A DNA stretch of 19,090 nucleotides from Candidatus Aenigmatarchaeota archaeon (GTDB taxonomy: Archaea; Aenigmatarchaeota; Aenigmatarchaeia; JACPZZ01), in NCBI GenBank assembly GCA_016177205.1, contig JACOVS010000026.1, positions 1-19,090 of the forward strand, read 5' to 3'. The translations under genes and the position numbers were made by a program. Within the stretch, counting starts at the first letter, position 1, and every line of letters starts with the position of its first letter. Shown piece by piece: positions 1 to 6,718 of the stretch. The notes under the pieces were generated by a model. That model did no database searches and was not told where the DNA came from. It was given only the letters and a program-made list of their open reading frames with translations.

Positions 1-48
1 AATTGGTACTTGGAAAACCCGGTTGCGGTTTTTGAGATGCTCGTGTAG
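1..48 (+). CDS. 3' end of an unidentified gene (partial)
   Basis: From base 1, frame 1 stays open for 15 codons and ends in TAG; the peptide reads NWYLENPVAVFEMLV. Composition and codon use look like the end of a real protein, and the reading frame runs off the left edge. It would converge with the minus-strand MinD-like gene, with a hairpin between them. The fragment is too short to assign a function, and chance remains possible. Confidence 0.4.
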   Translation, partial: NWYLENPVAVFEMLV

Positions 49-53
49 AACTA

Positions 54-76
54 GACATACACATCAGGTGTATGTC
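54..76. terminator. Perfect 9-bp hairpin between convergent genes
   Basis: GACATACAC (54-62) and GTGTATGTC (68-76) are exact inverted complements around a 5-base loop. The hairpin lies between the stop of the left-edge frame (48) and the stop of the MinD-like gene (87, minus strand). The plus strand continues with a short T-containing run. A transcript-end or mRNA 3'-protecting structure acting in both directions is inferred from position; archaeal termination usually depends on T-runs rather than hairpins. Confidence 0.45.
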
Positions 77-86
77 AGTTTATTCG

Positions 87-851
87 CTAATCGAAAATAA
101 ACCCGAAAATCCTTGACACCAGGCTGTTGTTTCGTTTCTGGTATTGCAATCCGACTAAAGCGTGCGCCAGTCTTGTTATTTCCTCGGAAACCGGCGAGCG
201 CGGGTTCGTGTGGACGACAGGCCTGCGGAGCGCGATTGAAACCGGCACGCTCAGGTCCTCCGGAATCGTGGCGGTTACAGGCACCGATAACATGTCCTCG
301 ATTTCCTTTGTCGTCATTTCATGCCTGTGGTTCCTTACGCGGTTGACAACAACGCCGGTTATTTCCTTGCCCTTTGTCCGGGCTATTTTTAAGGTTTTCA
401 ACGCGTCCGCGACAGCGGGAAGGTCCGGGTTGGTCACAAGGAGTACCTCACGGGCCGCGTCCATTGAAGACTGCGCTTCGCGGCCCAGCCCTGCAGCCGA
501 ATCCAGTATGATCATATCCATAGTGCCGTCCAGGTTTGCAATTACTTCGCCCAGCGTCGCAGGATCGACGCCCCTCATTTCGTCAAAGGATATCCCGGCA
601 GGCAGGACGTAAAAACCCGCGTCGTGCCTGTAGACTGCGTCGCGGATCCTCGCGGTGCCGCGCATGACATCGTGCAGCGTTGTCTTTGCCAGGGGCATGT
701 CCAAATGGAACCCGATATTCGGCGTTGTGACGTTGCCGTCGATTACCATGACCTTTTTGTCCAGCCCCGCGAGCGAGGCGGCAAGATTTGAAACCAGAGT
801 CGTCTTGCCGACGCCGCCCTTGCCCGATGTTACGCAGATCAGACGTGTCAT
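87..851 (-). CDS. minD: MinD/ParA-family ATPase with C-terminal membrane-targeting helix
   Basis: A 254-aa P-loop ATPase of the MinD/ParA (SIMIBI) class. The N-terminus carries the deviant Walker A motif GKGGVGKTT at residues 10-18, followed by the VMVIDG strand and, later, the switch-like stretch MIILDSAAG. MinD proteins dimerise on ATP, bind membranes and position other cell components; many archaeal paralogues have undefined roles. The last residues, LVSRIFGFIFD, form an amphipathic segment like the MinD membrane-targeting sequence, favouring MinD over plasmid-type ParA. The frame is open upstream into the tRNA, but ATG at 851 is chosen because the longer form would overlap the tRNA and a GGAGG-type ribosome site lies about 12 bases before it. 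It is 31 bases downstream of the tRNA. Confidence 0.88.
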   Translation of the reverse strand: MTRLICVTSGKGGVGKTTLVSNLAASLAGLDKKVMVIDGNVTTPNIGFHLDMPLAKTTLHDVMRGTARIRDAVYRHDAGFYVLPAGISFDEMRGVDPATLGEVIANLDGTMDMIILDSAAGLGREAQSSMDAAREVLLVTNPDLPAVADALKTLKIARTKGKEITGVVVNRVRNHRHEMTTKEIEDMLSVPVTATIPEDLSVPVSIALRRPVVHTNPRSPVSEEITRLAHALVGLQYQKRNNSLVSRIFGFIFD

Positions 852-882
852 GATTTCCCTACGCCTCCGAAACAAATAAATG

Positions 883-1005
883 CGGGCCTGATGGGATTCG
901 AACCCACGACCTTTTGCTGTCTTCTTCCGCCATTCTCTTTTGGTCAAGCTTTTTCCAAAAGCTTGTTAGAAGGCAACCGCTCTGTCCAAGCTGAGCTACA
1001 GGCCC
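883..1005 (-). tRNA. tRNA-Arg (anticodon TCT) with a 48-nt intron
   Basis: On the minus strand the acceptor GGGCCTG (1005-999) pairs with CAGGCCC (890-884), leaving discriminator G at 883; CCA is not encoded. The D arm GCTC...GAGC, the anticodon arm GTTGC with loop C-T-TCT-A (anticodon 970-968), and the T arm GTGGG-TTCGAAT-CCCAT are all present. The anticodon stem closes after removal of an intron at 966-919, in the canonical archaeal position after base 37. CTTC at the anticodon pairs with GAAG near the intron end, and 3-base bulges TAA and ACA give a bulge-helix-bulge cut site. The 27-43 pair is G-A, a mild oddity. A TATA-like TAATAAAAG (1035-1027) is about 26 bases upstream and overlaps the stop codon of the preceding gene. 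Confidence 0.93.
919..966 (-). other. tRNA-Arg intron with internal hairpin
   Basis: A 48-nt intron spliced between tRNA positions 37 and 38. It contains a perfect 9-bp hairpin, CAAGCTTTT / AAAAGCTTG (minus strand, 965-957 and 954-946), with a GGA loop. This is stronger than the helix pairing the exons. Exon-intron boundaries are inferred from the bulge-helix-bulge geometry expected by the archaeal splicing endonuclease; a shift of one base is possible because A occurs on both sides of the 5' cut. Confidence 0.85.
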
Positions 1006-1026
1006 TTTTACTCAATAGCGCATAAG

Positions 1027-1035
1027 CTTTTATTA
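1027..1035 (-). promoter_or_regulatory. TATA-like element for tRNA-Arg
   Basis: TAATAAAAG on the minus strand is centred about 26 bases before the first tRNA base and overlaps the TAA stop of the ASCH-like gene. The position suits an archaeal TATA box. Confidence 0.4.
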
Positions 1036-1452
1036 GCTCCTTTTCTTTATCCTTCCGATGTCCGTTGTGGATATCCATGCGGACATCGCACCAAAGCCGG
1101 CCTTTTTTATATAAAACGGTCCGACCTTTTCAGGTCGGCAAAGAAACACAAGTATGCAGTATTTCCTGCGCTTGAAAAGCCTGTAGAACCTTTTTTTCTG
1201 CGAGTTTTCTATGCCGTCGGCCTTGCCGTATTTGTTAAGTATGCGCATCACTTTAACCGGGGTAAGGGCTGCGAACTGCACCACTTTGCGCACAGCGCAC
1301 TTTATTTTTATCGGCTCGCCGGAATTTTTGAAGTAAACAGTATCGCCCTTTTTTATCCTGCCCCAAGGCCGGCGCCTGGACCTGTACCACCGGGACTCTA
1401 TTGTTTTGCTTCCGTCGGGTATCTTCCCTGTCAATCCCCAGGATTTTTTCAT
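1033..1452 (-). CDS. ASCH/PUA-like domain protein
   Basis: A basic 139-aa protein that looks like a single ASCH (PUA-superfamily) domain. The stretch GSKTIESR (residues 14-21) matches the G-x-K-T-I-E-x-R signature, followed about 15 residues later by KKGDTVYF, the usual GD turn and strand. ASCH domains bind RNA or modified nucleotides, but the specific role is unknown. The frame also has an ATG at 1470; ATG 1452 is preferred because the TATA element at 1489-1482 predicts a start site near 1459, which would exclude 1470 and leave a 7-base leader. The gene precedes tRNA-Arg on the same strand by 27 bases. The C-terminus is lysine/arginine rich, consistent with RNA binding (inference). Confidence 0.72.
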   Translation of the reverse strand: MKKSWGLTGKIPDGSKTIESRWYRSRRRPWGRIKKGDTVYFKNSGEPIKIKCAVRKVVQFAALTPVKVMRILNKYGKADGIENSQKKRFYRLFKRRKYCILVFLCRPEKVGPFYIKKAGFGAMSAWISTTDIGRIKKRS

Positions 1453-1480
1453 TATTGCAACGTGGTCCATTTGACTACAA

Positions 1481-1490
1481 GATATATAAG
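1481..1490. promoter_or_regulatory. Near-palindromic TATA box between divergent transcripts
   Basis: GATATATAAG reads CTTATATATC on the other strand, so it can serve as a TATA box in both directions. On the minus strand it predicts a transcript start near 1459, just before the ASCH-like ATG at 1452. On the plus strand it predicts a start near 1512, just before a 23-codon frame (1520-1591) of doubtful significance. Confidence 0.5.
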
Positions 1491-1571
1491 TTGGTCAGGA
1501 TAAATTATTTCAGATCAGAATGGGAAAAACAGCATATACGATGTCCTGGAAGCCGTTTTTTGTAGGCCACA

Positions 1572-1592
1572 TTATAAATCTGTGCCTATAAA
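1572..1592 (+). promoter_or_regulatory. Two overlapping TATA boxes upstream of the winged-helix gene
   Basis: TTATAAAT (1572-1579) and CTATAAAC (1586-1593) lie in tandem. The second is about 26 bases before GTG 1616 and the first about 23 before ATG 1598; both codons are in the same 41-codon frame that overlaps the winged-helix gene start. Transcription from here would read through the winged-helix gene. Confidence 0.45.
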
Positions 1593-1597
1593 CTCCA

Positions 1598-1723
1598 ATG
1601 TTTTTCTCCCTGGTCGTGAATTTTTTTCCGTTCTTTGGTGGCTCCTTCCGGGAGTCAAACGTTGCCTGGTTTCTGGGATTACGGCCCGTACAAAGTGCGG
1701 GACGTCCCGCTGGTCTGGGGTGA
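1598..1723 (+). CDS. Possible 41-aa leader ORF overlapping the regulator start
   Basis: An ATG frame of 41 codons (MFFSLVVNFFPFF at the start, aromatic and hydrophobic) ends in TGA whose last base is the first base of the next ATG (TGATG at 1721-1725). This stop-start overlap is a classic arrangement for translational coupling. GTG 1616 is an alternative in-frame start fitting the second TATA box. No family is recognised, and the frame is short enough to be fortuitous; it may be only an untranslated leader. Confidence 0.25.
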   Translation: MFFSLVVNFFPFFGGSFRESNVAWFLGLRPVQSAGRPAGLG

Positions 1724-2061
1724 TGAAATTGCAGGTCTCGGGTCAGAGTGTTGAGGAATTAAGCGCGTTGAGAGGCAGGGTGGCAGACCTTGAAAGCATG
1801 GTTCGTTCAGGCCTGCGATTAACTGAAAAGAAGAGGATGATACTGCGGGAGATACTGAAAATATCCGGGCGCACCACGTTTACTTCGGCTGTTGACCGCG
1901 TTTCACGAGAACTGGCAATTCCATACTCCACAGTTAAATGGAACATGATGCAGCTGCGCTCGCGCGGGCTGATTACCGCTGGCACAAAAGAACGGCAAAG
2001 CCTGCCCATCCTGATAACCGAGTTCGGAAAGATGGCGGCCGGGTTGGGGGGTAAGGTATAA
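1723..2061 (+). CDS. Small winged-helix transcriptional regulator
   Basis: A 112-aa protein. Residues about 10-30 form a short coiled-coil-like helix (EELSALRGRVADLESMV). A winged helix-turn-helix follows: LTEKKRMILREIL, then a helix pair around VSRELAIPYSTVKWNMMQLR (the recognition helix begins near YSTVKW), then the wing GLITAGT and a final helix. This resembles MarR/ArsR-like archaeal regulators and probably binds DNA as a dimer. The frame extends to GTG 1582, but that lies upstream of the predicted transcript starts, so ATG 1723, overlapping the preceding small frame, is chosen. The gene ends inside the leuS TATA box and sits next to an inverted repeat at the leuS promoter, suggesting local regulation (inference). 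Confidence 0.75.
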   Translation: MKLQVSGQSVEELSALRGRVADLESMVRSGLRLTEKKRMILREILKISGRTTFTSAVDRVSRELAIPYSTVKWNMMQLRSRGLITAGTKERQSLPILITEFGKMAAGLGGKV

Positions 2062-2062
2062 A
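2057..2062 (+). promoter_or_regulatory. leuS TATA box
   Basis: GGTATAAATTG has TATAAA at 2057-2062, centred 26-27 bases before ATG 2086. This is the spacing expected when transcription starts at the start codon, so leuS is probably leaderless. The box overlaps the stop codon of the winged-helix gene. Confidence 0.7.
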
Positions 2063-2079
2063 TTGCTGTCACCAGCAAT
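2062..2079. promoter_or_regulatory. Operator-like dyad at the leuS promoter
   Basis: ATTGCTG (2062-2068) and CAGCAAT (2073-2079) form a perfect 7-bp inverted repeat with a 4-base spacer. It touches the TATA box and ends 6 bases before the leuS start codon, where a bound protein would block TBP or RNA polymerase. If the transcript is leaderless the repeat is not in the mRNA, so a DNA-binding site is more likely than an RNA hairpin. The neighbouring winged-helix protein is the obvious candidate (inference). Confidence 0.55.
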
Positions 2080-2085
2080 CTGAGT

Positions 2086-4737
2086 ATGATGATAGCCGAC
2101 GAGGCCAAATGGCAGCGTTTATGGAGGGAAAAAAGGCTCTTTGAGCCTGCGGCAACCGACAAAAAGAAGTTCTTTTTCACCGTGCCGTACCCGTACACAA
2201 GCGGCACGCTGCACGTCGGGCACGGCCGCACGTACACACTGGGAGACATTACGGCCCGTTTCATGCGGATGCAGGGCTTCAATGTCTTATGGCCGTTGGG
2301 CTTCCACATAACAGGGACGCCTATACTGGCCGTTTCCAAGAGGATTGAGAACGGTGAGAAGGCCGTGATAAAGGAACACGAAGACTACGTTTCACTTCAC
2401 GACCCGAAAAGGGCGAAGGATATTGTAGCGGGTTTCAAGGACCCGAACAATGTTGCCGGGTATTACGCCTCTGTGATAAGCAAGGACATGAATGAACTTG
2501 GCTGCTCCATCGATTGGCGGCGCGACTTTACAACAGGGGACAAGATCTACAACCGGTTTGTAAGATGGCAATACCACCACTTAAACGAACTCGGTTACCT
2601 GAAAAAGGGCGAGCACGCGGTTTTCTACTGCCCGGCCGACGGGAACCCGGTTACAACGGACGATGTCAGGGGCGGCGATGAGCTGTCCATGACGATAGAA
2701 AAATTCTTCCTGATAAAGGAAAAACTCGAAGACGGTTTTGTTGTCGCAGCGACGTTAAGGCCGGACACGCTGTTCGGGGTAACAAACGTCTGGGTCAACA
2801 GGGAATCGGATTACATTAAAGCCGAGGTTAATGGCGAGATATGGTACATATCCGAAAAGGCCGCCGAAAAACTAAAAAACCAGGGCATGGAAGTTGGCAT
2901 CATAAAAAAATTGAAGGGCGAGGACCTTCTGGGCAAGGACGTTACAATACCGCTTTCGGGGAAGGTCGTCAAGATATTGCCGGCCCCGTTTGTAGATGAA
3001 AACGTGGCAACCGGCATAGTCAACTCCGTGCCTGCGCACGCCCCATACGACTACGTTGCGCTGAAAATGCTGGTTGATGCGAAAATGATAAGGCCAGTTT
3101 CCGTGATAACCACAAACGGCAAAGAGGCCCTGGCTGTCGAAGTGTGCGAACGGATGGTGATAAGATCGCTTGACGAAACCGAAAGGCTTGAAAAAGCCAC
3201 CAGGGACGTCTATGCCGAGGAATTTTACAAGGGCGTGACCGGCAGGAACTGCGGCGCTTTTTCAGGGTTGAAGGTGGGCGAGGCAAAGCAAAAAATATCC
3301 GACGAACTCTCCAAAAGGGGGTTCGGTTCTTCGATGTATGAAAACGTGAGCACCGATATGAAGGGGCGGGCCGCCAGAATTATAACATGCCGCTGCGGCT
3401 CGGATGTCGTGGTAAAGGTAATAAAAGACCAGTGGTTCCTTGACTATTCCAACGCGGATTGGAAAAAGATTACCAGAAAACTCCTTGCCCGGATGGAAAT
3501 AATACCGGCGATGTACCGCAAACAATTCGAAGAATCGATATCGTGGCTGCATGAATGGGCCTGCGCACGCCACAGAGGATTAGGAACGAAGTTACCGTAC
3601 GATGAAAAATGGATCATAGAATCCCTGTCCGATTCCACAATATACATGGCCTTCTATACCATAGTGAACGAAATAAAGAAAAATAAAATAACGCCGGAAA
3701 GTTTAACAGAAGAGTTGTTTGATTACGTGTTTCTTGGGAAGGGCGAAGAGGGCAAGGTGTCAAAATCTTCCGGCGTGGGCAAAAAAATCCTGGCCGCAAT
3801 GCGCAGCGAATTCTCTTATTGGTATCCGCTTGATGAACGGCGGACAGCGCCCGCGCACATCCCAAACCACCTGACGTTTTTCCTGTTCCACCACGCCGCG
3901 ATTTTCCCGGAAACCATGTGGCCCAGACGGGTTTCGATTAACGAGCTGTTGATCGCGGAAGGCCGGAAGATGAGCAAATCCCTCGGAAATGTCATACCAC
4001 TCGTTTCCGCGATAAGGAAACACGGCGCGGACACGATACGGTTGTACCTGTCGTACTCCGCGGACGCGGCTTCGACCCTGGACTGGCGCGAGGACGAGGT
4101 TGAAAACGTCAAAAACAGGCTAGAGAGATTTACAGTGATCGTAAAGACCCCATCCAGACCGCTGGCCGGGTCGTCAACGGGCGAGTGGTTCGTGAATGAG
4201 TTTTACCAGAACCTGGCATCGTCGGAGAAGATAATGAAAAGCTACGGCTTCCGCGCTTTCGTGCAAAAAATGTTTTTCGATAACCTGAGGAACGCGGAAA
4301 ATCTGATCAACAGGACAGGGGATTACGGCGCGATACGGGCGGTTGCGAGAGACTGGATCCTAGCTTTGTCGCCGGTGATACCGCATGTTTGCGAGGAACT
4401 GTGGAAATCGCTGGGCTTCGAAGGCATGGTTTCAACGCAGCCGTGGCCTGTTCCCAAAGGCGCGGACAGGCGCCATTCCGAACTGGAGTTCATGTTTTCC
4501 GGCCTGGTGAAAGACCTTAACCAGCTAATCAACATCGCCGGCAGCAAGAAAAGGGCCTTTGTTTACGCAAAAACCAGCGACGAGAAAAAATACATAAACG
4601 AGTCTGTGAATTACCTGAAAAGCGCTCTGGGATTTGAAAAAATAATCGTTTACGGGCCCGACGACGAAGATGTGCACGACCCGAACGAAAAGGCGGCGAA
4701 AGCAAAACAGGGCAGGCCCGGGATTTACCTGGAGTGA
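2086..4737 (+). CDS. leuS: Leucyl-tRNA synthetase (archaeal type)
   Basis: A class I aminoacyl-tRNA synthetase of 883 aa that attaches leucine to tRNA-Leu in the cytoplasm. The catalytic HIGH signature is HVGH at residues 43-46, in the archaeal/eukaryal LeuRS context VPYPYTSGTLHVGHGRTYTL, and KMSKS is exact at 628-632. The CP1 editing domain lies between, with TLRPDT at 223-228 and the threonine-rich stretch that hydrolyses mischarged tRNA. GFHITGTPI after the first motif also points to LeuRS rather than IleRS or ValRS. The C-terminus ends in the typical GRPGIYLE-like segment. It is somewhat shorter than many archaeal LeuRS (about 940-970). ATG 2086 is followed directly by ATG 2089; either fits a leaderless mRNA. 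Confidence 0.97.
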   Translation: MMIADEAKWQRLWREKRLFEPAATDKKKFFFTVPYPYTSGTLHVGHGRTYTLGDITARFMRMQGFNVLWPLGFHITGTPILAVSKRIENGEKAVIKEHEDYVSLHDPKRAKDIVAGFKDPNNVAGYYASVISKDMNELGCSIDWRRDFTTGDKIYNRFVRWQYHHLNELGYLKKGEHAVFYCPADGNPVTTDDVRGGDELSMTIEKFFLIKEKLEDGFVVAATLRPDTLFGVTNVWVNRESDYIKAEVNGEIWYISEKAAEKLKNQGMEVGIIKKLKGEDLLGKDVTIPLSGKVVKILPAPFVDENVATGIVNSVPAHAPYDYVALKMLVDAKMIRPVSVITTNGKEALAVEVCERMVIRSLDETERLEKATRDVYAEEFYKGVTGRNCGAFSGLKVGEAKQKISDELSKRGFGSSMYENVSTDMKGRAARIITCRCGSDVVVKVIKDQWFLDYSNADWKKITRKLLARMEIIPAMYRKQFEESISWLHEWACARHRGLGTKLPYDEKWIIESLSDSTIYMAFYTIVNEIKKNKITPESLTEELFDYVFLGKGEEGKVSKSSGVGKKILAAMRSEFSYWYPLDERRTAPAHIPNHLTFFLFHHAAIFPETMWPRRVSINELLIAEGRKMSKSLGNVIPLVSAIRKHGADTIRLYLSYSADAASTLDWREDEVENVKNRLERFTVIVKTPSRPLAGSSTGEWFVNEFYQNLASSEKIMKSYGFRAFVQKMFFDNLRNAENLINRTGDYGAIRAVARDWILALSPVIPHVCEELWKSLGFEGMVSTQPWPVPKGADRRHSELEFMFSGLVKDLNQLINIAGSKKRAFVYAKTSDEKKYINESVNYLKSALGFEKIIVYGPDDEDVHDPNEKAAKAKQGRPGIYLE

Positions 4738-4745
4738 CTAAAGAA

Positions 4746-4751
4746 TATAAA
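4746..4751 (+). promoter_or_regulatory. TATA box for the FKBP gene
   Basis: TATAAA in GAATATAAATTC, 9 bases after the leuS stop. It predicts transcription starting near 4775, between the possible GTG 4774 and ATG 4783 starts of the isomerase. Confidence 0.55.
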
Positions 4752-4782
4752 TTCAACCGCTGAATAAAGAGGAGTGATTTGC

Positions 4783-5484
4783 ATGCAGAACGGGGATTTT
4801 GTAAAAATCAATTACGTCGGGCGCGTCAAAGAGACGAACGAGGTTTTCGATTTAACGGACGAGGCTGTGGCAAAAAAGGAGAAGATTGAACTTCAAAACA
4901 TCATCTACGGCCCGGTTACGGTCATCATTGGCGAGAAGATGATACTTCCCGCCTTGGAGGACGAAATTAAAAATATGAACACGGGCGAAACGAAGAAGAT
5001 CGAGCTCGATTCACAGAAAGCGTTTGGGCCGCGCGATTCAAGGCTGATAAAAGTTTTCAGCGAATCGGAATTTATCAAGAATGACATGAACCCCATTCCT
5101 GGTTTAACTGTGAATGTCAACGGCCTGCGCGGCCGCGTTTTGTCGTCGTCCGGCGGGCGCGTGCAGGTTGACTTTAACCACCCCCTTGCAGGCAAAAACC
5201 TGGTTTACGACATGACGTGCATAGGGCCGGTCGAGGGGGACGAGGACAGGACAAAGGCACTGGTCCAGTATTACGCTGGCGTGAAGCCCGATATGCTGCG
5301 GGTTTCGGTAAAGGACTCGCAGGCTGTTGTCACCCTCCCGCCAAAGAATGCCGTCCCTTCCGAGATCAAAGAGCGCGTCTCCAAGGAAATTATGAAGTGG
5401 GTCAAACTGGTTTCCGTGAAGTTTGAGGAAATTTACAATAAATCGGATTCTGCCGCGAAGAATGCTGAAACAGCTGTTGTGTAG
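4783..5484 (+). CDS. Long FKBP-type peptidyl-prolyl isomerase (SlyD/FKBP26-like)
   Basis: A 233-aa FKBP family protein that catalyses prolyl cis-trans isomerisation and acts as a folding helper. The FKBP fold begins with GDFVKINYVGRV, continues through VFDLT (19-25), and has GEKMILPALEDEIKNMNTGE as the core. An inserted IF (insert-in-flap) chaperone domain spans about residues 86-130, closed by the SlyD-type motif DFNHPLAGK (130-138). The remaining ~80 residues are the extra C-terminal domain of long archaeal FKBPs. ATG 4783 is chosen because GGAGTGAT, close to the anti-16S complement, stands just before it; GTG 4774 would add three residues and fits a leaderless start. It follows leuS by 45 bases but has its own TATA box. 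No signal peptide is seen, so it is cytoplasmic. Confidence 0.93.
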   Translation: MQNGDFVKINYVGRVKETNEVFDLTDEAVAKKEKIELQNIIYGPVTVIIGEKMILPALEDEIKNMNTGETKKIELDSQKAFGPRDSRLIKVFSESEFIKNDMNPIPGLTVNVNGLRGRVLSSSGGRVQVDFNHPLAGKNLVYDMTCIGPVEGDEDRTKALVQYYAGVKPDMLRVSVKDSQAVVTLPPKNAVPSEIKERVSKEIMKWVKLVSVKFEEIYNKSDSAAKNAETAVV

Positions 5485-5514
5485 CCTAATTTCTGAACAA
5501 ATAGCTGCACAGGC

Positions 5515-5522
5515 TTAAATAT
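5515..5522 (+). promoter_or_regulatory. ftsZ TATA box
   Basis: TTAAATAT, preceded by GGC, is centred about 37 bases before ATG 5556, predicting a start near 5545 and an 11-base leader. Confidence 0.5.
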
Positions 5523-5555
5523 CTTCGGGCATCAAGTATATTTTAGTGATGTTCT

Positions 5556-6647
5556 ATGGCCCTGCCTGTCTCCGATTCTGTCCAGAGAAGCACTAAAAGC
5601 AAGGATGTTGACGAGGAGCTAAGGAGAATTATTGAATCCAGGAAATCCGACATCAAAGTCGTCGGCGTGGGCGGCGCGGGCGGTAATACCGTTTCCAGGA
5701 TAATGCAGATAGGAATAACCGGCTGCGAGACTGTTGCGATCAACACCGACGCGCAGGATTTGCTGTACACGGATGCCGACTCCAAGGTCCTGATCGGCAA
5801 GGAGGTCAGCCAGGGCCTCGGAGCAGGGGCGAATCCGAAAGTCGGCGCTGAAGCGGCTAAAGAAAACAAGGACGACGTCAGAAAAGTTCTTGACCATGCT
5901 GACATGGTTTTCATAACATGCGGGTTGGGCGGCGGAACAGGGACAGGAGCGAGCCCTGTCGTAGCCGATGTAGCGAAAAAAATCGGCGCGCTGACTGTAG
6001 CTATAGTCACGCTTCCGTTTACTATGGAAGGCGAACACCGCATGAACAACGCCAAGGAAGGGCTGGAAAACCTGGAATCGGTTGTTGACACTTTGATCGT
6101 CATCCCGAACGACAAACTCCTGGAGATTGTCCCTGATGTTTCCATAACAACCGCGTTCAAAGTCGCGGACGAGATACTTGTCAATGCCGTAAAGGGGATT
6201 GCGGAGCTGGTTACGCGCCCGGGCCTTGTTAACCTTGATTTTGCCGACATACGCGCGGTGATGTCTTCAGGCGGGTTGGCAATGATCGGTATGGGCGAAT
6301 CCGATTCCGAAAATAGAGCGATTGAAGCTGTTGAAAAATCACTGACAAACCCGCTGCTGAACGTAGACATTACGGGCGCGACAGGCGCGCTCGTGAGCGT
6401 CGCGGGCGGTTCGGACATGACGATACGTGAATGCCAGGAAATTGTCGAGGCCGTGTCGTCGCGATTAAACCCGGGCGCAAAGATAATCTGGGGCGCGCAG
6501 GTCGTCAAGGAGATGGGCGATGTCGTGCGGGCTTTGCTGGTTATCACGGGCGTCAAGAGCCCGCAGATCTACGGCCCGGGCAGGAGGTCTGTCACGGAAA
6601 ACAGGAAAGAGATAGAGCAGATACTTGGGATAGAGTTTGTGAGTTGA
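5556..6647 (+). CDS. ftsZ: Cell division GTPase FtsZ
   Basis: A 363-aa tubulin/FtsZ-family GTPase that polymerises into the division ring. Residues 36-44 (VGVGGAGGN) start the nucleotide-binding fold. The tubulin signature GGGTGTG is intact at 125-131, with NTDAQDL at 63-69 and the T7-loop region NLDFADIRAVM later, which supplies the catalytic aspartates. It ends shortly after the core with a brief tail (QILGIEFVS) and no long linker, so any membrane tether such as SepF is separate. The N-terminal ~30 residues are a charged extension. It heads the ftsZ-secE-spt5-ribosomal protein order known from many euryarchaea. It has its own TATA box at 5515. Confidence 0.97.
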   Translation: MALPVSDSVQRSTKSKDVDEELRRIIESRKSDIKVVGVGGAGGNTVSRIMQIGITGCETVAINTDAQDLLYTDADSKVLIGKEVSQGLGAGANPKVGAEAAKENKDDVRKVLDHADMVFITCGLGGGTGTGASPVVADVAKKIGALTVAIVTLPFTMEGEHRMNNAKEGLENLESVVDTLIVIPNDKLLEIVPDVSITTAFKVADEILVNAVKGIAELVTRPGLVNLDFADIRAVMSSGGLAMIGMGESDSENRAIEAVEKSLTNPLLNVDITGATGALVSVAGGSDMTIRECQEIVEAVSSRLNPGAKIIWGAQVVKEMGDVVRALLVITGVKSPQIYGPGRRSVTENRKEIEQILGIEFVS

Positions 6648-6670
6648 AGGTCTATAGGCCGAAACACGTC

Positions 6671-6678
6671 TTTAAATA
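6671..6678 (+). promoter_or_regulatory. secE TATA box
   Basis: TTTAAATA, 24 bases after the ftsZ stop, predicts transcription from about 6701 and an 18-base leader that includes the ribosome site GGTGAT at 6710-6715, just before GTG 6719. This suggests that secE-spt5-L11 can be transcribed separately from ftsZ. Confidence 0.55.
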
Positions 6679-6718
6679 CACTACGCAATAATTGATCTAA
6701 GTTTCTTATGGTGATTTT

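Noticed and set aside
1630..1757. A third plus-strand frame reading PGFWDYGPYKVRDV, reminiscent of a glycyl-tRNA synthetase motif
   Set aside because: Only a few residues match, the frame has no good start, ends at 1753-1755 and overlaps the clear winged-helix frame; probably chance.
5543..6556. Long minus-strand ORF of 337 codons opposite ftsZ
   Set aside because: It is the antisense shadow of ftsZ; it is serine/threonine/proline-rich without a recognisable fold, whereas the plus-strand frame has all FtsZ motifs.
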